64,000 nt of DNA from Eublepharis macularius (Eukaryota > Chordata > Lepidosauria > Squamata > Eublepharidae). The notes under the pieces were generated by a model. It was given only the letters and a program-made list of their open reading frames with translations, ran no database searches and was not told the DNA's origin. The position numbers were made by a program, and so were the translations under genes. The stretch lies in NCBI RefSeq assembly GCF_028583425.1, contig NC_072791.1:43221368-43285367 (forward strand), in the 5' to 3' direction. Below are positions 9,800 to 21,417 of the stretch, piece after piece (the first letter of the stretch is position 1; each line of letters begins with the position of its first letter).

Positions 9800-11878
9800 C
9801 TACAAAACAAGCAAGAAATAAAATTACAAACTGTGTAGAGCATCCATGCTGCAATTTTCACTTTGGACCCTTTGACCCACTATCCTTGCTTCCAGTGATC
9901 TAGAAATTCCTCTTCAATCCTGCAAGCTACTTGTGTACCCCAGTTTCGCTATTAAAAACTGTGGTGAAGGGACGTTTAGTATTAGCTTCCAAATTCAGGT
10001 ATTCTTTGGAATATACTGGAAGAACATAAATAAGATTTAACAAGAATGAAAAGCTCCTAACACAGAACAGCCTTTCTAGGAAGCTGATCATACCTTTCAT
10101 GTTTCAGACATGCAGAAACTAAAGCAGAAAGAAACAAAAGAGATTTGCTCTTTATCAAAGCTACAAAAAGAAATCAGAAAAATGTTTCACCTGGCACAGC
10201 TAATGCCCCAAAACGCAGATTTAAAGAGAGGACATTGACTGAGGGCTTTTATTTTCTTTCTGCTTATTTTTTTTACAATAGCATCACAATCCAATAAACT
10301 GACATTCCCCTGCTCTCATGGTGACCAAATATCTGTCTGCCTGCCTAGTGCATTTTAATCTTGTCTTTCCCCCAAGGACCAAAGTGTAGAATACACAGTT
10401 CTCTCTTCTCCCAGTTGTTTATTCCCCTTTCACACTCACAATTCGTCACAGGCCTCCCAGCAAGTATATTATACACATGAGCAGTGGGTCAAAATAGATG
10501 GTATCATAACACTGCAAACAATTCAAGTTTCCTCCAGAGTATTAGAACCTGAAATATAATTCACAGTAGGCAAGGGCTAATTGCTTGAAAGTTGTTGAAA
10601 TGCATAATTCAAATATAGTATCAACAGTCCCAAAGAGCTAGATGCATTGCTTTGGACAAGCCCTGTGGCTCACAATGAAAGGTGGCCACCCAATATAGAA
10701 ATTATCAAAAGGCAAATTCCATACAAAACTTCAGCAATCTAATTTACATGCTTCATATGCTGATGCATGCTTCAGTAGGCACAATAATTGTTCTACAAAT
10801 GGTATGTTGACTTTCTCTGCATGTCCACACTGACCATATTTATAGAAGTCCCCTCAACTAATAATGTAAAATTTTCCTAGGCAATGGGAAAGAGTGTAGA
10901 ATGACACATGGTGGATTGCCAAACTCCCTCTCATTGGCCTAAGGAACAACACTTCCTCTTTGCTATTTCATAAGAGATCAATGAAGAAATCTGCCTTCCC
11001 TATCATCACTCACAGCTCAGCTATGAAGATCTTCATTGTCTATGCATCCTTATTTTGAATGTGTATCATTTCAGAGGGATAACCGCATTAATCTGCTACA
11101 ACAACATCAAACAGGAGCCCTGTGCACTTTAGCCAAATTTATTTTGGTATAAGCATTCATGAGATGTTGCTTCATTCATTCATCTGATGAAATGAGCTCT
11201 GACTCATGAAAGTTTGGCAGAAATAAATGTTATTAGTCTTTATGGTGCCACTATGGTGTGTGATTTTGAATGTGCAACATGTTGAGGATCACATTTATGA
11301 CTGTGCAGCATGCATTCCTCAACAAATACCCTTAGTGGCAATTCTCAGTTCTCACTAAAGGAGCACTTTGGCAATTACAAATATTCTGACTGGCAGTTTT
11401 TTTGCACCAAGACATCCTTAAAAGGACTGGCACTGCTGGCGGAAACATACCAGTTTGGGATAGCTGTTTGAGATCAAGAAAACTCTGCTGGAGGAAAGTT
11501 AACCCTTCTCCTCAGCAATGCAGACCCAGCTCGAATTAGGGCTTCCCACAGCTGCTGCTGCTGAAATAAAATCAGTACCACTGGCCATAAATCTTGTAGT
11601 ATCTCACCTGGTTTGACTCTCAGACATATAACATTTTAGCAAAAATGGGCTCTCAGGAGTCCAACATTTTAGCCAAGTTCTTCTACCTCCACTTATTTAA
11701 TCTTTACACCTTCCTTCCCACAACCTGCCAAATGGATACTTACTGTAGCAACTGCTCTGCCAACTCGAACAACTCCAAAATCATTGGGATCCAGGGGTTT
11801 GTTGCTGTAGAGGTAAAAACCAGTGGTGGCAACAGCCACAGTGGCAAACGAAGCCAGTTTTAAAGCTCTTCTGGCCAT
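9716..11878 (-). CDS. ADCK1: ADCK1, 5' coding part (first two coding exons; gene continues past left edge)
   Basis: This is the N-terminal part of ADCK1, a UbiB-type atypical kinase of mitochondria. The coding exons seen are 11878-11744 (45 codons) and 9799-9716 (28 codons). Both have GT/AG junctions and join in phase 0, giving residues 1-73. Identification rests on close agreement with vertebrate ADCK1 as I recall it: MARRALKLAS at the start, YSNKPLDPNDFG around residue 24, VRVGRAVAT, then TYDYLTSLRNVP. A hydrophobic stretch at about residues 9-23 fits a mitochondrial targeting or membrane segment. The kinase domain would be encoded by later exons. I found no further exon in bases 1-9700 on the minus strand, so intron 3 probably runs beyond the window. 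The gene is transcribed away from SNW1. Other family members (ADCK2, ADCK5, COQ8) do not share this N-terminus. Confidence 0.93.
9801..11050. other. ADCK1 intron 2, unique-looking part
   Basis: AT-rich intron sequence. I see no coding exon, no recognisable repeat and no conserved motif here. Confidence 0.5.
11064..11262. mobile_element. Hairpin-family element with 12-bp target duplication
   Basis: ATTTTGAATGTG flanks both sides exactly (11052-11063, 11263-11274). Inside are the arm features in diverged form: GATAACCGCATTAATCTGCT, TAAGCATTCATGAG, the CATCTGATGAAATGAGCTCT centre and TATTAGTCTTTATGGTGCC. Confidence 0.8.
11744..11878 (-). CDS. ADCK1: ADCK1 first coding exon
   Basis: The exon spans 11744-11889, with 11 bases of 5' UTR after the acceptor CTGCAG. 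The start ATG is at 11878-11876. The donor reads ACA|GTAAGT. It encodes 45 residues including the hydrophobic N-terminus and the VRVGRAVAT block. Confidence 0.93.
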
Positions 11879-12204
11879 GGCAGCAACCACTGCAGAAAAT
11901 TTAAACCAGAGTCATTTGTGAGTGAGGAGAAGATGCAAGGCACATTCTAAAATGAGTTGAAGGAACGTTCTAACTGTGATGATGGGCAGAGGGGGAGATG
12001 GAGTCCAAACTATTTAAAATATGAGGTGTTTCCATTAGTACTGGAAGCAGGAGTGTGCAGCACTCCTGGCAGCTCAATGATACATCTGACTTTGGCACAG
12101 TCAGGCCTGCACCCCTACACACCTCTCCTGTACTGCATCCCTGCTTGTTCCCTAGCCGAGTGGATTAGAAGCAAAAAAAACCCAAAAATGGGTTGGAGTG
12201 AAAA

Positions 12205-12450
12205 GGGCCAAACTACACATTACATTTTGTACTGCATCAGATCCAGGTCCTCACAACAGCTGCAGGGAACAACATTTTAAAGGTGTGCAGGGGCCCAGGT
12301 CAACTTGGGACTGATGTGAGGGAGGAAGGGCTCCTCCCCACCCCCACTATTTTGGGGAGTGGAGTTATTCGACCCATTTGGGAGCTGCACATGCATAGAA
12401 TACCAGACACAGAACCAACTTGTTACAAAACATAATGTGTAATTTAGTCC
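12205..12450. mobile_element. Harbinger-like element related to 1700-1817
   Basis: The left end GGGCCAAACTACACATTACA and the right end CATAATGTGTAATTTAGTCC are imperfect inverse copies and match the ends of the 118-bp MITE. No clear target duplication was seen, so the boundaries are approximate. Confidence 0.6.
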
Positions 12451-12507
12451 TGTGTAGCACAGTGCGTACACTAGAGTGGCATTTTTCAGGGTGGAACTAG
12501 ACATTAA

Positions 12508-12575
12508 CAAAGCAGTCCTAAGTACTTACATGCCCATGGGCTTAGCAAAATGTAAGTGTGCTTAGGATCACACTA
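12508..12575. repeat. Short palindromic repeat, second copy
   Basis: AAAGCAGTCCTAAGTACTTAC pairs with GTAAGTGTGCTTAGGATCAC. It is the same family as 9579-9660. Confidence 0.6.
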
Positions 12576-13116
12576 TAATTCTGCAAAAGCACTTTCTCAA
12601 AGTTGTGTTTGATGTCTTCTGGGCAATGCAGACCAGGGAGGAACTTACAGGAGAGGATCTACAGGACAAAGAATCCTTAAGCATTTCAATGCCCTGCAAT
12701 TCTCCTTTACCCACGTCCTGCTCCTAGATGTTTTCCCCCTCAGCCTGGATGATTTTGGAACTTAGTGAGGGGAGGATAACAATCACGGGAAAGAGTTGAA
12801 GGGGGAAATCGGTGGGTGGTGAGGGTGTTAAGCACCACCATCCTATCCACTGATTCTCCTACTTTGTATTCTAACTTCTCATTCCACTCCCATACTTGGA
12901 ACTTGAATAGACTATCCAGGAGAAGATGGGGAACAAGAGTTCACCTATATCCTTCAGCAGCTGGTGGCCACACTGGTCCACAACAAAATTGAAAAGCAAG
13001 AGCCCTGTAATATCTTGTGTTATTAGCTGATCCTTGGCTTTTCTTTTTGGTTTACATCCTTTGAGGATATATCAAGAAGCAACGTGTTTTGACTGCAGGA
13101 AGTCTTCTTTTCTGAA

Positions 13117-13300
13117 AGGCAGAGCTCCTGCTTTGCATGTGGAAGGCCCCCCAAAGGTCAACCCTGTCATCTCCAGTTAAAATAATCTCCTGCAGCAGAG
13201 CTGAGGCAATTCAACAGCTCGGAGAGAGCACCAATCAAAGTAGGCAGCACTGGGCTAAATGGGCCAATGGCCTCAGGCTAGATCTAATAGAAGTATATTT
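13117..13300 (+). repeat. tRNA-derived SINE, second family
   Basis: The head GCAGAGCTCCTGCTTTGCATG, the B-box-like AAAGGTCAACCC, a body with GCACTGGGCTAAATGGGCCA, and the tail CTCAGGCTAGATCTAATAGA show it. It is the same family as 1490 and 7151. Confidence 0.75.
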
Positions 13301-13632
13301 ACATGTAACAATCATATCTAGGTTGTATATTACAACAAAATTCTTCCCAGCTGAAAGGGCAAGAATTATCTAGGTTAGTAGCACAATCTTCTTCCTTTTA
13401 GGTTTGAGGGGGCAGAATCCCTACACATTTCTAAACCATACTTTACTAAAACAAATAAACCTTTCTATTCCTGGCCCTTTTTAAAATTTTATAACAGCAT
13501 AGACCCAGACCTTTTTACCAGCAACAACTTCTAAAGATATTTTTTCATCTTTCTTTTCCCACATTCTTCCCATTCTTCTTCTTCAAGAATGCCTGCCTGC
13601 AAACTCCATCTGTTGTCATGTTTTATTCTTAC

Positions 13633-13690
13633 CTGAAGCCATATTGAGCGGTTGGAGTCATCACAAGTATTGGTGCCATATCTACTAATT
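13633..13690 (-). other. ADCK1: Possible alternative ADCK1 exon with in-frame ATG
   Basis: On the minus strand ATGGCTTCAG|GTAAGA at 13642-13628 has a consensus donor. Joined to the acceptor at 11889 it reads MASVVAAM and runs straight into the normal ADCK1 start without a stop. The acceptor of this exon is not clear (TGTTAG or AATTAG near 13695), so the left part is guessed. Confidence 0.35.
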
Positions 13691-14284
13691 GCAACACCTA
13701 ACACAGGATTGCAAGTTGGGTGGGGAGCTGCGGTGGCAGCAAGGCTTTTTAAGCAACAAAGACACCTGCTTGTGTGCTAATTTCTCCTTAGTAATAAAAG
13801 GGAGGTATTAAAGTATAAGGTAAAAAGAACAGTTAGAATAAATTGCTTGAGAATTTTTCCATAAGGTGTACTTCTAGCATGTAAACAAGCTGCTCTGGCA
13901 TCCCTAGGGGGAAATTTAAATGCTCTGTCTGCTGTGAAATATGCTTCTAACACTCTGGTTCTAAACAAAAGAAGCTGTTCAAGTTTGGTGGAATCTACTT
14001 TTCTGCTAGTGGGAAAAAGGCCATCAAAAAGGCTATACTGAGAATCAAGGGACCTGACTTTTCAAAAACCATGTGAGATGGGGACTGTAGTAGGAAGGGG
14101 AGTGGCAAAAAATTGAGTGAAAAGGCTGGCTGGATCCACTCTGATGATTTAGATCGGAGTGGCAGTATAAGGCATTTTAATATGAGATAAATTATGATCT
14201 TCTACTACAGAGCCCAGATTTCTATAGATGTGGATGACCAAGTTTTTACGATTTTTTTCCAGCTCTCTTTGCCTCAGCCTTACA

Positions 14285-14462
14285 TGAGGAACTGACTAAT
14301 AGCAACCCCTGGTGGGGTTTTCATAGCAAGAGACTAACAGAGGTAATTTGACATTGTCTGCCTCCACAACCCTGGTCTTCATTGGAGGTCTCCCACCCAA
14401 TTACTAACCAAGGCCAACCCTGCTTAGCTTCTGAGATCTGATGAGATCAATCTCACCTAGGG
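14285..14462 (-). repeat. 5S-rRNA-derived SINE, minus orientation
   Basis: The plus strand shows GGAGGTCTCCCACCCAATTA and GCTTAGCTTCTGAGATCTGA, the complement of the 5S-like head; the body is on the left, from 14285. Confidence 0.78.
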
Positions 14463-15029
14463 CCAACCTTAGATTCATGGCAATATATATTTAATGTTTA
14501 GAAGGGCTTTTTTAAAAATAGGGAAGTTGTTTTATAAATGTCCATGTTTTTAATATATTTTAATGTCTGGGAAAATTTCCTAGATAGGTTTTATTGCATG
14601 AATTGTTGCTTTTGTTGGAAGGGAAGGACTTTGTGCTGTCTCTTCGCCTCACACTTCAGTGGGGGGGGGGGCTATAGCAAGCCAGATACAGATAGGTCAA
14701 GGTGTGTATAACCTTCATTTCTACTGATTTCTTGCTATCTCTGATACATAGACTGCTGCTCTCAGGGATCTTACTTCCCTGAAAAGTAAGCTAACCTTCC
14801 TTCTCTATCTCTCCCCCCCATTTCCCCATCACCCACCATAATAGCAGGACATGCTTCCTGTATCTCTCTCAACCCCAGTGTATTTTAACTAGATTAGAAT
14901 GTTATAGCTACCCTATCCTGAATGGAGTTCCTTTAAATAAAGGACTCCTATTTCTTTACTAAAAGCAGGCTCCATGTGAACATTATTCCTCAGCAGCCAA
15001 CGTGTAGATTCCATTATGCCAAGTGCACT

Positions 15030-15130
15030 CTGCCTAACAGTTTTACTGTATTTATGGTATGCCCTGTTGTCTTATTCTATTTATGGTTTTTATTGTGAGA
15101 AAGGCAAACTATAAATAAATAGTTTCATTT
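15030..15130 (+). repeat. L2/CR1-clade LINE 3' end fragment
   Basis: TGTATTTATGGTATGCCCTG leads to TTATTGTGAGAAAGGCAAAC and TATAAATAAATAG, the common 3' end of the LINE family seen at 23135 and 60500. Confidence 0.65.
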
Positions 15131-15761
15131 TTGAAGTCTGCCTTTATTTACTTCATTTACGTTCAGCTTTCTTCAAAGAAAAGTAAGTAAGAAAGTAAAA
15201 AACACGCGCAACAGAGAAACTATCCTCAAAGACCAAGGTCACCATTAGTTGGACTCAAATATGACCAGCGCTGATGAACCCTTATAACCCAACACAGACA
15301 ATCTGGTCCTGATTGCGCAATTTATCTACCATTTGATGTGTAATTACACAGAACAGGAATAACTGAGAATTTCCCTGTAATTATATAGCTAATTAAAATC
15401 TTTACCATAGCATTTTTCTTTTCTATTATGCAGTCTTGGATGGTAACCAGTGCATGCTGGGGCAGAGAAAAGGCCTATTCCTTTTAATTAGAAAACAAAC
15501 ACCGTGACCACAGAGGTGCAAGTTTTATACACACACACACACTTAATCAGCATGGTTTATCTCTGTTTGGCAATCCCAACTATGGGACATAAATTTAGTG
15601 GCTCATTCCAAATCATCCTGGAAAAACTCAGGGAGAGCAAACTGGAGTTTGCTAATGAGCATACACTTCACAAGGAGTCACAGCCAGCTCCCATGTACAC
15701 AGATACTACATATGCTTGCAAAAAATGTGTTTGTTGCATTCACTTTTTGGTGGACACCTAA

Positions 15762-15993
15762 AAGCTGCTGTAGCACAGTGGTTAAGTGGTTCGGCTGCGA
15801 ATCAGCACTCTACTGGTTCAAATCCCACTACTGCCATGAGCTCAGTAGGTGGCCTTGGGTAAGCCTCTCCTCTTAGCTCCAGCTCCCCAGCTGTATTGTG
15901 GGGATAATAACAACACTAACTTGTTTACTGCTCTGGGTGAGGCACTAATCTGTCTAGAAGAGTGGTATATAAGCACAGGTGTTGTTGTTACAC
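15762..15993 (+). repeat. tRNA-derived SINE, third family with GTT tail
   Basis: It has an A-box-like GTAGCACAGTGGTTAAGTGG, a B-box-like GGTTCAAATCCCAC, GGTGGCCTTGGGTAAG, a body ending GTGGTATATAAGCACAG and a GTTGTTGTT tail. A minus-strand copy of this type is at 30241-30491. Confidence 0.8.
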
Positions 15994-15999
15994 TTCAAA

Positions 16000-17060
16000 A
16001 TGTATATCCTAAAAAAAAGTACTGCAAGGAATCCTTACCACTGCCACCTGGGGGAAAGATGAAACATTTTGATAGGTAGCTAGATCCCTTCCCCAAGCTC
16101 CACCCCCAAATCAGCAATTTCCCAACCCACAGTTGGCAGCCTTAGACTGGTCCTTTTTAAGTTGCCCATTGCTTTAAGTAGAAAACTGCTTTTGTTAAGA
16201 TGGGTCAGTAGGTCATTTAAAATAGTTTTTGAATGCCAAAATGAAAACATGTTTAAATGAATACTTGAAAGAAAACTCTGATTATCTATCACCCTTGAGC
16301 ACTATTACTGTATTTACATTTCCCCAGGTATGCCATCAAGAAAGAAAGAGAGAAAGTTGTCTTACATTCACATGCAAGTTACAGTTATGTTCAATAAAAA
16401 ACCAACTTTTTCTGTAGAACATGGCGGGGGGGGGGGGCTCTTACATTCAATGTCATCTTCCTTTCGAGTAAATGTAGCAAGTATACTCTACAAAATATGT
16501 AGGGGGGACACTGAAGAAGACCAGTGCCCCTTTTCGCACGAGGAATCTCCGTCTGATGAAAACATTAGCCTTCATAGCACTAGAGGCTGTCTTCCGGCTG
16601 CTGATCTTGCCTCCCTAGCCTTAGCAGAAAAATTTCAGCGAACCGTCCGAGCTCCGAAGGAACTAAGCCGGTGGTTTTAGAAAAGGACGTGAGAATATTG
16701 GGAGATCGGTGCATTTACAGAGGGCAGAATATGCTGACTGGATAGACGCCGGGTCAATGGGCAGATAAGGAAGCCAGTCCCACGAGTGGAGTTGGACGGC
16801 ATTATGGTGTGTGGCGATACTGGTCAGGAATAAACAGATGCTGGATGAGTCGCCCCGAAATCACTTGCATATTTGGCTTTGGGGGATGCGGGCAAATGCC
16901 ATGCCGGTTCCTCGGAATCCTCGGCGGTATCCGCGTTCTAAATTCCACCCGACTTTGTCCCTCCCCTACGAAGATTCCAAAGGCAGCACACACGCACGCA
17001 CCCTGGCCGCTTCCTCCGATTGTCCACCACAGGCAATGAAGGGCCACGCAGCTCTCATCA
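16000..17060. other. ADCK1 intron 1, start of CpG-rich block
   Basis: The left half is ordinary intron with an (G)11 run at about 16424. From about 16520 the sequence turns GC- and CpG-rich towards the promoter. Several long open frames on both strands here follow from GC content and show no family motif. Confidence 0.5.
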
Positions 17061-17065
17061 CTTAC

Positions 17066-17150
17066 CGGCTTCCTGGGCACCGCGACAATTTTATTCGGCG
17101 AAATCAAAGCGCCCCCTTCTCCGCACGTGGTACAGATATTTCACTGCAGG
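17066..17150 (-). other. ADCK1: ADCK1 noncoding first exon (upper boundary estimated)
   Basis: On the minus strand a consensus donor, AAGCCG|GTAAGTG, sits at 17066/17065 inside a CpG-rich block, about 5.2 kb upstream of the first coding exon. This fits a noncoding exon 1. The donor is seen directly; the transcription start is inferred, and the upper boundary is only a guess placed just below the ZNF143-like site at 17152-17169. Confidence 0.55.
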
Positions 17151-17151
17151 G

Positions 17152-17169
17152 GATGCTGGAACTTGTAGT
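17152..17169 (-). promoter_or_regulatory. ZNF143/SBS-like site at ADCK1 promoter
   Basis: The minus strand reads ACTACAAGTTCCAGCATC, close to the ZNF143 (SBS) consensus ACTACAATTCCCAGCATGC. It lies in the CpG-rich region 16880-17340, just upstream of the presumed ADCK1 exon 1. An E-box, CACGTG, is nearby at about 17124-17129. Confidence 0.55.
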
Positions 17170-17660
17170 TTCTCTTCTGACGCCAACATCGTAGGAGCTA
17201 AGGGGAGTATAGGCTCTAAAGAACTACAGTGCCAAGTACTGGGCGATCTCACTGAGAAAAAAGAGGTGGTCATGGACGTGAGTGCTCTCCTGTCAGCCGG
17301 CAAATCCCCGTGGAGCCGCCTCCGCTGACACATGTTTGTAGTTCAACCTTTGAAATAATCGATATGCATTAACAGCTGAGCTGCTTCTGGGAAGTTTGAT
17401 CATGTGTGTTGTGAAATAACAGGACAAACCACTACGCCTTTCAGTCACCTTCACAAACACCGTTTCCCAATCAGCCTCCTCAAGATGTTCCCATCCTGCA
17501 TCTCAGTTGGACACCTAATGCCCCCTAAGCTCGGCTTTTGTCCTTTAACATCTTCCATTTAACACTGCATTTAAAATAATGTTGTTTATTTGGCATATGG
17601 TAATGAAAGGGAATGTACACAGCCTAGACTTGCCACATATTAAGAGTTGAATCTAAACCT

Positions 17661-17830
17661 AGAGAGCCATCACGGGATAGTGGTTAGAGTGTTGAACTAG
17701 GATTCAGAAGACGCTAAATTCAAGTGCCCACTCTGCTCTGGAAGGCAACAGGATAACTTCAGGCCAATCACAAATGAACCTACTCCATTGTTGTGACTCT
17801 ATCTGCCAGGTTTAAGCATTGTATTTTAAT
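17661..17830 (+). repeat. tRNA-derived SINE, diverged
   Basis: The A-box region is GGGATAGTGGTTAGAGTG, then AACTAGGATTCAGAAGACG, with the B-box region AAATTCAAGTGCCC and AGGCCAATCACAAATG. Confidence 0.7.
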
Positions 17831-18315
17831 ATTTTTTATTTCCTTAAAATGTACTATAAATGATAAATATAACGGCAGAATGCCTGTAAATATATAAACA
17901 TCCTTCTTGGGAAAAGTGGAATTTTGGTTTCTATCATAGGGGGACCCAGGTATTTTAATATGCACTGGGATATAGTACCAGCACTTCTTTCAGCCAGTTG
18001 GCTTGAGCCCCCAAAGCAGTGAACATCATCAGTACTGGCACTTCTTTTTTTAGGGGAAAAAACCACTAGTTATTGGTGAGATTTAAGATAGAAAAGGTTG
18101 AGAACCTCTGGAATAGACAACAAGGGATTAATCCATTCAAAATCACCATGTAGTCCTCTCAGGACTGTACATGAGTTACGAACATGTAGAAATCTTTACT
18201 GGAGACCTTTTCCTACCAAACTCCATCTTATATCTTTGAATACAGGGACAAAAACATGGAACATCAATACAAACCTCCTTTCATTCTCAGTGAATGGGGT
18301 GAAGCTATATAGGCA

Positions 18316-18525
18316 GAGAGCCAATGTGCTAGCCTAGGATCTGAGAGACCGAGGTTCGAATTCCAACTCTGCCATGGAAGCTTGCTGGGTGACCTTGGGC
18401 CAGTCACACACTCTCAGCCTAATCTACCTCACAGGGTTGTTGTGGGAATAAAATGGAAGAGAGGAAAATTATGCAACCACTTTGTGTCCCCACTGGGGAG
18501 AAGGTGGGGTATAAATAAAGTAGAC
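18316..18525 (+). repeat. tRNA-derived SINE, well-preserved
   Basis: It has the head AGAGCCAATGTGCTAGCC, the B-box-like GAGGTTCGAATTCC, the core CTGCCATGGAAGCTTGCTGG, GACCTTGGGCCAGTCACAC, and the tail GGTGGGGTATAAATAAAG. It is the best copy of the main SINE family here. Confidence 0.85.
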
Positions 18526-18728
18526 AGACAAGAGATACCTCAGTTTTGTTACAAGCTACTATCCAGAACATAACTGAGAGAGGCACAGTTGATTCTCACT
18601 CCAGGCCTTGGGATCACTAGAGTCAGGATTAGCTAACAACCGAATGGAATTTCTAATACTTTGTCCCATATCAAGGAATTGCTGCCATTCTTCCCTTTGG
18701 GGAACAAGGAAGTGCTGCACTTTGGGTG

Positions 18729-18824
18729 CAGAGGAGTTAGCCGTGTTAGTCTGTGGTAGCAAAATCAAAAAGAGTCCAGTAGCACCTTTAAGACTAACCA
18801 ATTTTATTGTAGCATAAGCTTTCA
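18729..18824 (+). mobile_element. Hairpin-family element, single arm
   Basis: One arm only: CAGAGGAGTTAGCCGTGTTA through AGCATAAGCTTTCA. It is flanked by ACTTTGGGTG (18719-18728) and ACTTTGGGGG (18825-18834), matching at 9 of 10. It shows that a single arm can insert by itself. Confidence 0.8.
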
Positions 18825-18839
18825 ACTTTGGGGGCACTA

Positions 18840-21050
18840 TTGTGGTAGAAGCAGATCTTGCCTACCTGGCCACTTGTGAATCCAGTCACCAGAAATAGGG
18901 ACTCCATAGGAAGGAGCAACATTCTTCCCAGAGGCAGTGTCAGGCTTACAGGTGAGTGGAAAATACATTTCAGTGCTCCCTCCAGTCCACCAGCACCCCA
19001 CAAAGGATCCACAAGTAACTGGTTTCAAGAAGAAGCAGAAAGCAATGAGGAAAAGTCCAGGTTGTGGGAACAAGTGGCAAACTTTGAAAAAGTAGATCTA
19101 GCCCCATCTCTTCTTCTACCCCAAGTCTTTAGTAATTGACTAAGTGAAGTGGGAATTGTAAAGGTCCCCTACCCTCTTCCCCCTCAAAACTAATAGAGCT
19201 TCGTATATAGAACAGCAGTTCCCAATATTACTGCCTGTTACACTCATTTATGTGGCAGAGAGAGAAAATGCTGGGAATGGGTTTGGGGTGAAAGGCAATG
19301 TGTTGAAGACACATTTCCTAACACCACAAACTATGGTGTAAGTGGTAAAATACATGCCATGCATACAGAAAGTACTAGTTGTAATCTCTGACATCTTCAG
19401 TTTAAAAAATCTCAGATAATGTGGCTAGAAAACACTTCTGCCTGAAATCTTGGCAAGTTGCTACCAATTAGGCCACGCAGTAGATAAGGCAGTTTCCTAT
19501 GCTTAATCAACAGATTTGGGACCTGTGGAGGGACTGACAGAAGCCTTCCTACTGACTTCTTCCAGCCGCAATGCTGTTAGGAAAAAAGTGGAAGAGGAGA
19601 TGGATAGGCAGAAAGAAAAGCAGTAAACTGTCCATAAAATTTCAAAGGCAATAAAGTAGACAGGAGAATGGGGGAGAGAGATAAGAGCACATTCTTTCAA
19701 TTTGCAAAGTGATGTACACCCTGAGGCCACAGCTGAGATGGAATTTGAACACACGTCTCCAAGATCCATTGATTGTCTGCTGGGACTTGAACAGGTAAAA
19801 TGCCATTTTTACCAAATGTTTGTTTCCCCTTCTTCATCATAGGCAAGCCCTGCACTAGTTTCTCTTGCTTGCCAGCTTGCATTCAAGGTCCTTCTCAAGT
19901 ACCAAAATGCTCAATAAACTGGAATATTTCCAACATCTCTCCCCCACCCCACACTCCCTCCATGATAATCAAGGATGAAACGCACTCATTAGGAACAATG
20001 GACGTGTTGATGACAAGGGAAAACATTTGCAGGTGTGAAGGATGAAGCTTCCTCTACAGCTGGCTTCTAACTAGGGCCTCCAGAAAGAAGAATAATGACA
20101 AACATCACCATTTTCAGGAAGATGGAACTGATTTCTTTTCTAAAGCAATGCTCAAATAATGTTGATGATGATAAACAGATTTTGAAAAAGTTTAAATATA
20201 TTTTCTAACAGAAAGAATCAAGAAAAAGAATAGAGAATCTTACTGAGCAGTAATATTGTTGGAAAGACACCAGGTCTATGGTACCCAAAGCTCAATTTCA
20301 CTCTTCCCCAGTCGTAGGAAGTCTCTGGGGCAGTCTTTTACAGTCTGTTTCCTGGTACCGAGAGAGTCCTGGAGACTTTACAGTGTTTTTGAAATGTTTG
20401 TTTGTTTGCATAGTAAGCAGAATGAGGCTGCAGATAGCAGAATTATTTTTGCATTCCTTCATGGATCTTTCTTCCCAGCCACATCCAATGCCCCAAACTA
20501 GCCTCCAATGGATACATAAGAACCACAAGCTTATTTCCTCCCCACCACCAATGCAACAGGAACATGCATGTCCACTGTCTATTAGCTCTCAAATTCCTTT
20601 CCATTTCATGCTGCAGAGTCCTGTGGTATCCTGAGTTAACATAAGCAGATCCCATTTGGTAGCTGTGTTATAGGTAGGTAAGAATTTGATATGATTAATG
20701 CATTTAGAACAGCACAGGTGGGGGACCCACAAGGACTTGCAGAGGACATCTCATTTTCTTTTCCTTCACTATTTTTTCTTTCTCTTTCCTGCAACCTTTG
20801 CCTGAGAAAGCTATGGTCTGGTTGTGCAGTGCTGACTGTTGGACTGGGCCCCATTTCAAAGCAGGAAAAGATATGGTGCAGTGGGAATTTTTCTAATGTA
20901 TTACTCAAAAATCTCTTCATGTTTTGAACACTACTTCATCAGGGGATCTGTAAGGCAGCCATCTCTCAGAATGTTCTGACCTTAATAAGATGCCAGTTAT
21001 GTAGTGTGGAACCCATGAGGACTTGTGGGGGACACTTCAGTTTTCCCTGT
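18840..21050. other. Intergenic, no feature seen
   Basis: AT-rich sequence between ADCK1 and SNW1. I checked both strands for splice-flanked coding blocks and for the repeat families named here and found none. Confidence 0.5.
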
Positions 21051-21067
21051 ATCACTTTTCCCACAAT

Positions 21068-21264
21068 CCAGAGGAGTTAGCCGTGTTAGTCTGTAGTAGC
21101 AAAATCAAAAAGAGTCCAGTAGCACCTTTAAGACTAACCAACTTTATTGTAGCATAAGCTTTCGAGAATCACAGTTCTCTTCGTCAGATGCATGCTGTGA
21201 TTCTCGAAAGCTTATGCTACAATAAAGTTGGTTAGTCTTAAAGGTGCTACTGGACTCTTTTTGA
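21068..21264. mobile_element. Hairpin-family element, complete, 12-bp target duplication
   Basis: This is the best copy. Left arm: CAGAGGAGTTAGCCGTGTTA, AGCACCTTTAAGACTAACC, GCATAAGCTTTCGAGAATCA. Centre: CTTCGTCAGATGCATG. Then comes the inverted arm, back to CTTTTTGATTTT. The left arm extends about 30 bases further than the right. TTTTCCCACAAT flanks both sides (21056-21067, 21265-21276); the element end is ambiguous by a few bases. Confidence 0.88.
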
Positions 21265-21417
21265 TTTTCCCACAATATTTTCTTTTCCCCTTTTCCTGGC
21301 AACCCCCTATGTTTGTTTGTTTGCATAGGTTGGGGTTGCATAGGTTACCCTGGCAACCTTTGCTTCCTTTCCACTCACCAACCAACCTATCTATTATCTG
21401 CCCCCATCTTCAGCTAT

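Noticed and set aside
15762..15840. A possible tRNA gene (A- and B-box-like sequence)
   Set aside because: It cannot be folded by eye into a full cloverleaf, and it continues into a SINE body with a GTT tail.
16802..17333. Several overlapping open frames of 70-127 codons on both strands
   Set aside because: They lie in the CpG-rich ADCK1 promoter, overlap each other in different frames and show no family motif. GC-rich sequence gives few stop codons.
21068..21264. CRISPR-like or tandem repeat structure
   Set aside because: The repeats are inverted arms of one element with target duplications, in a vertebrate genome; there are no evenly spaced direct repeats.
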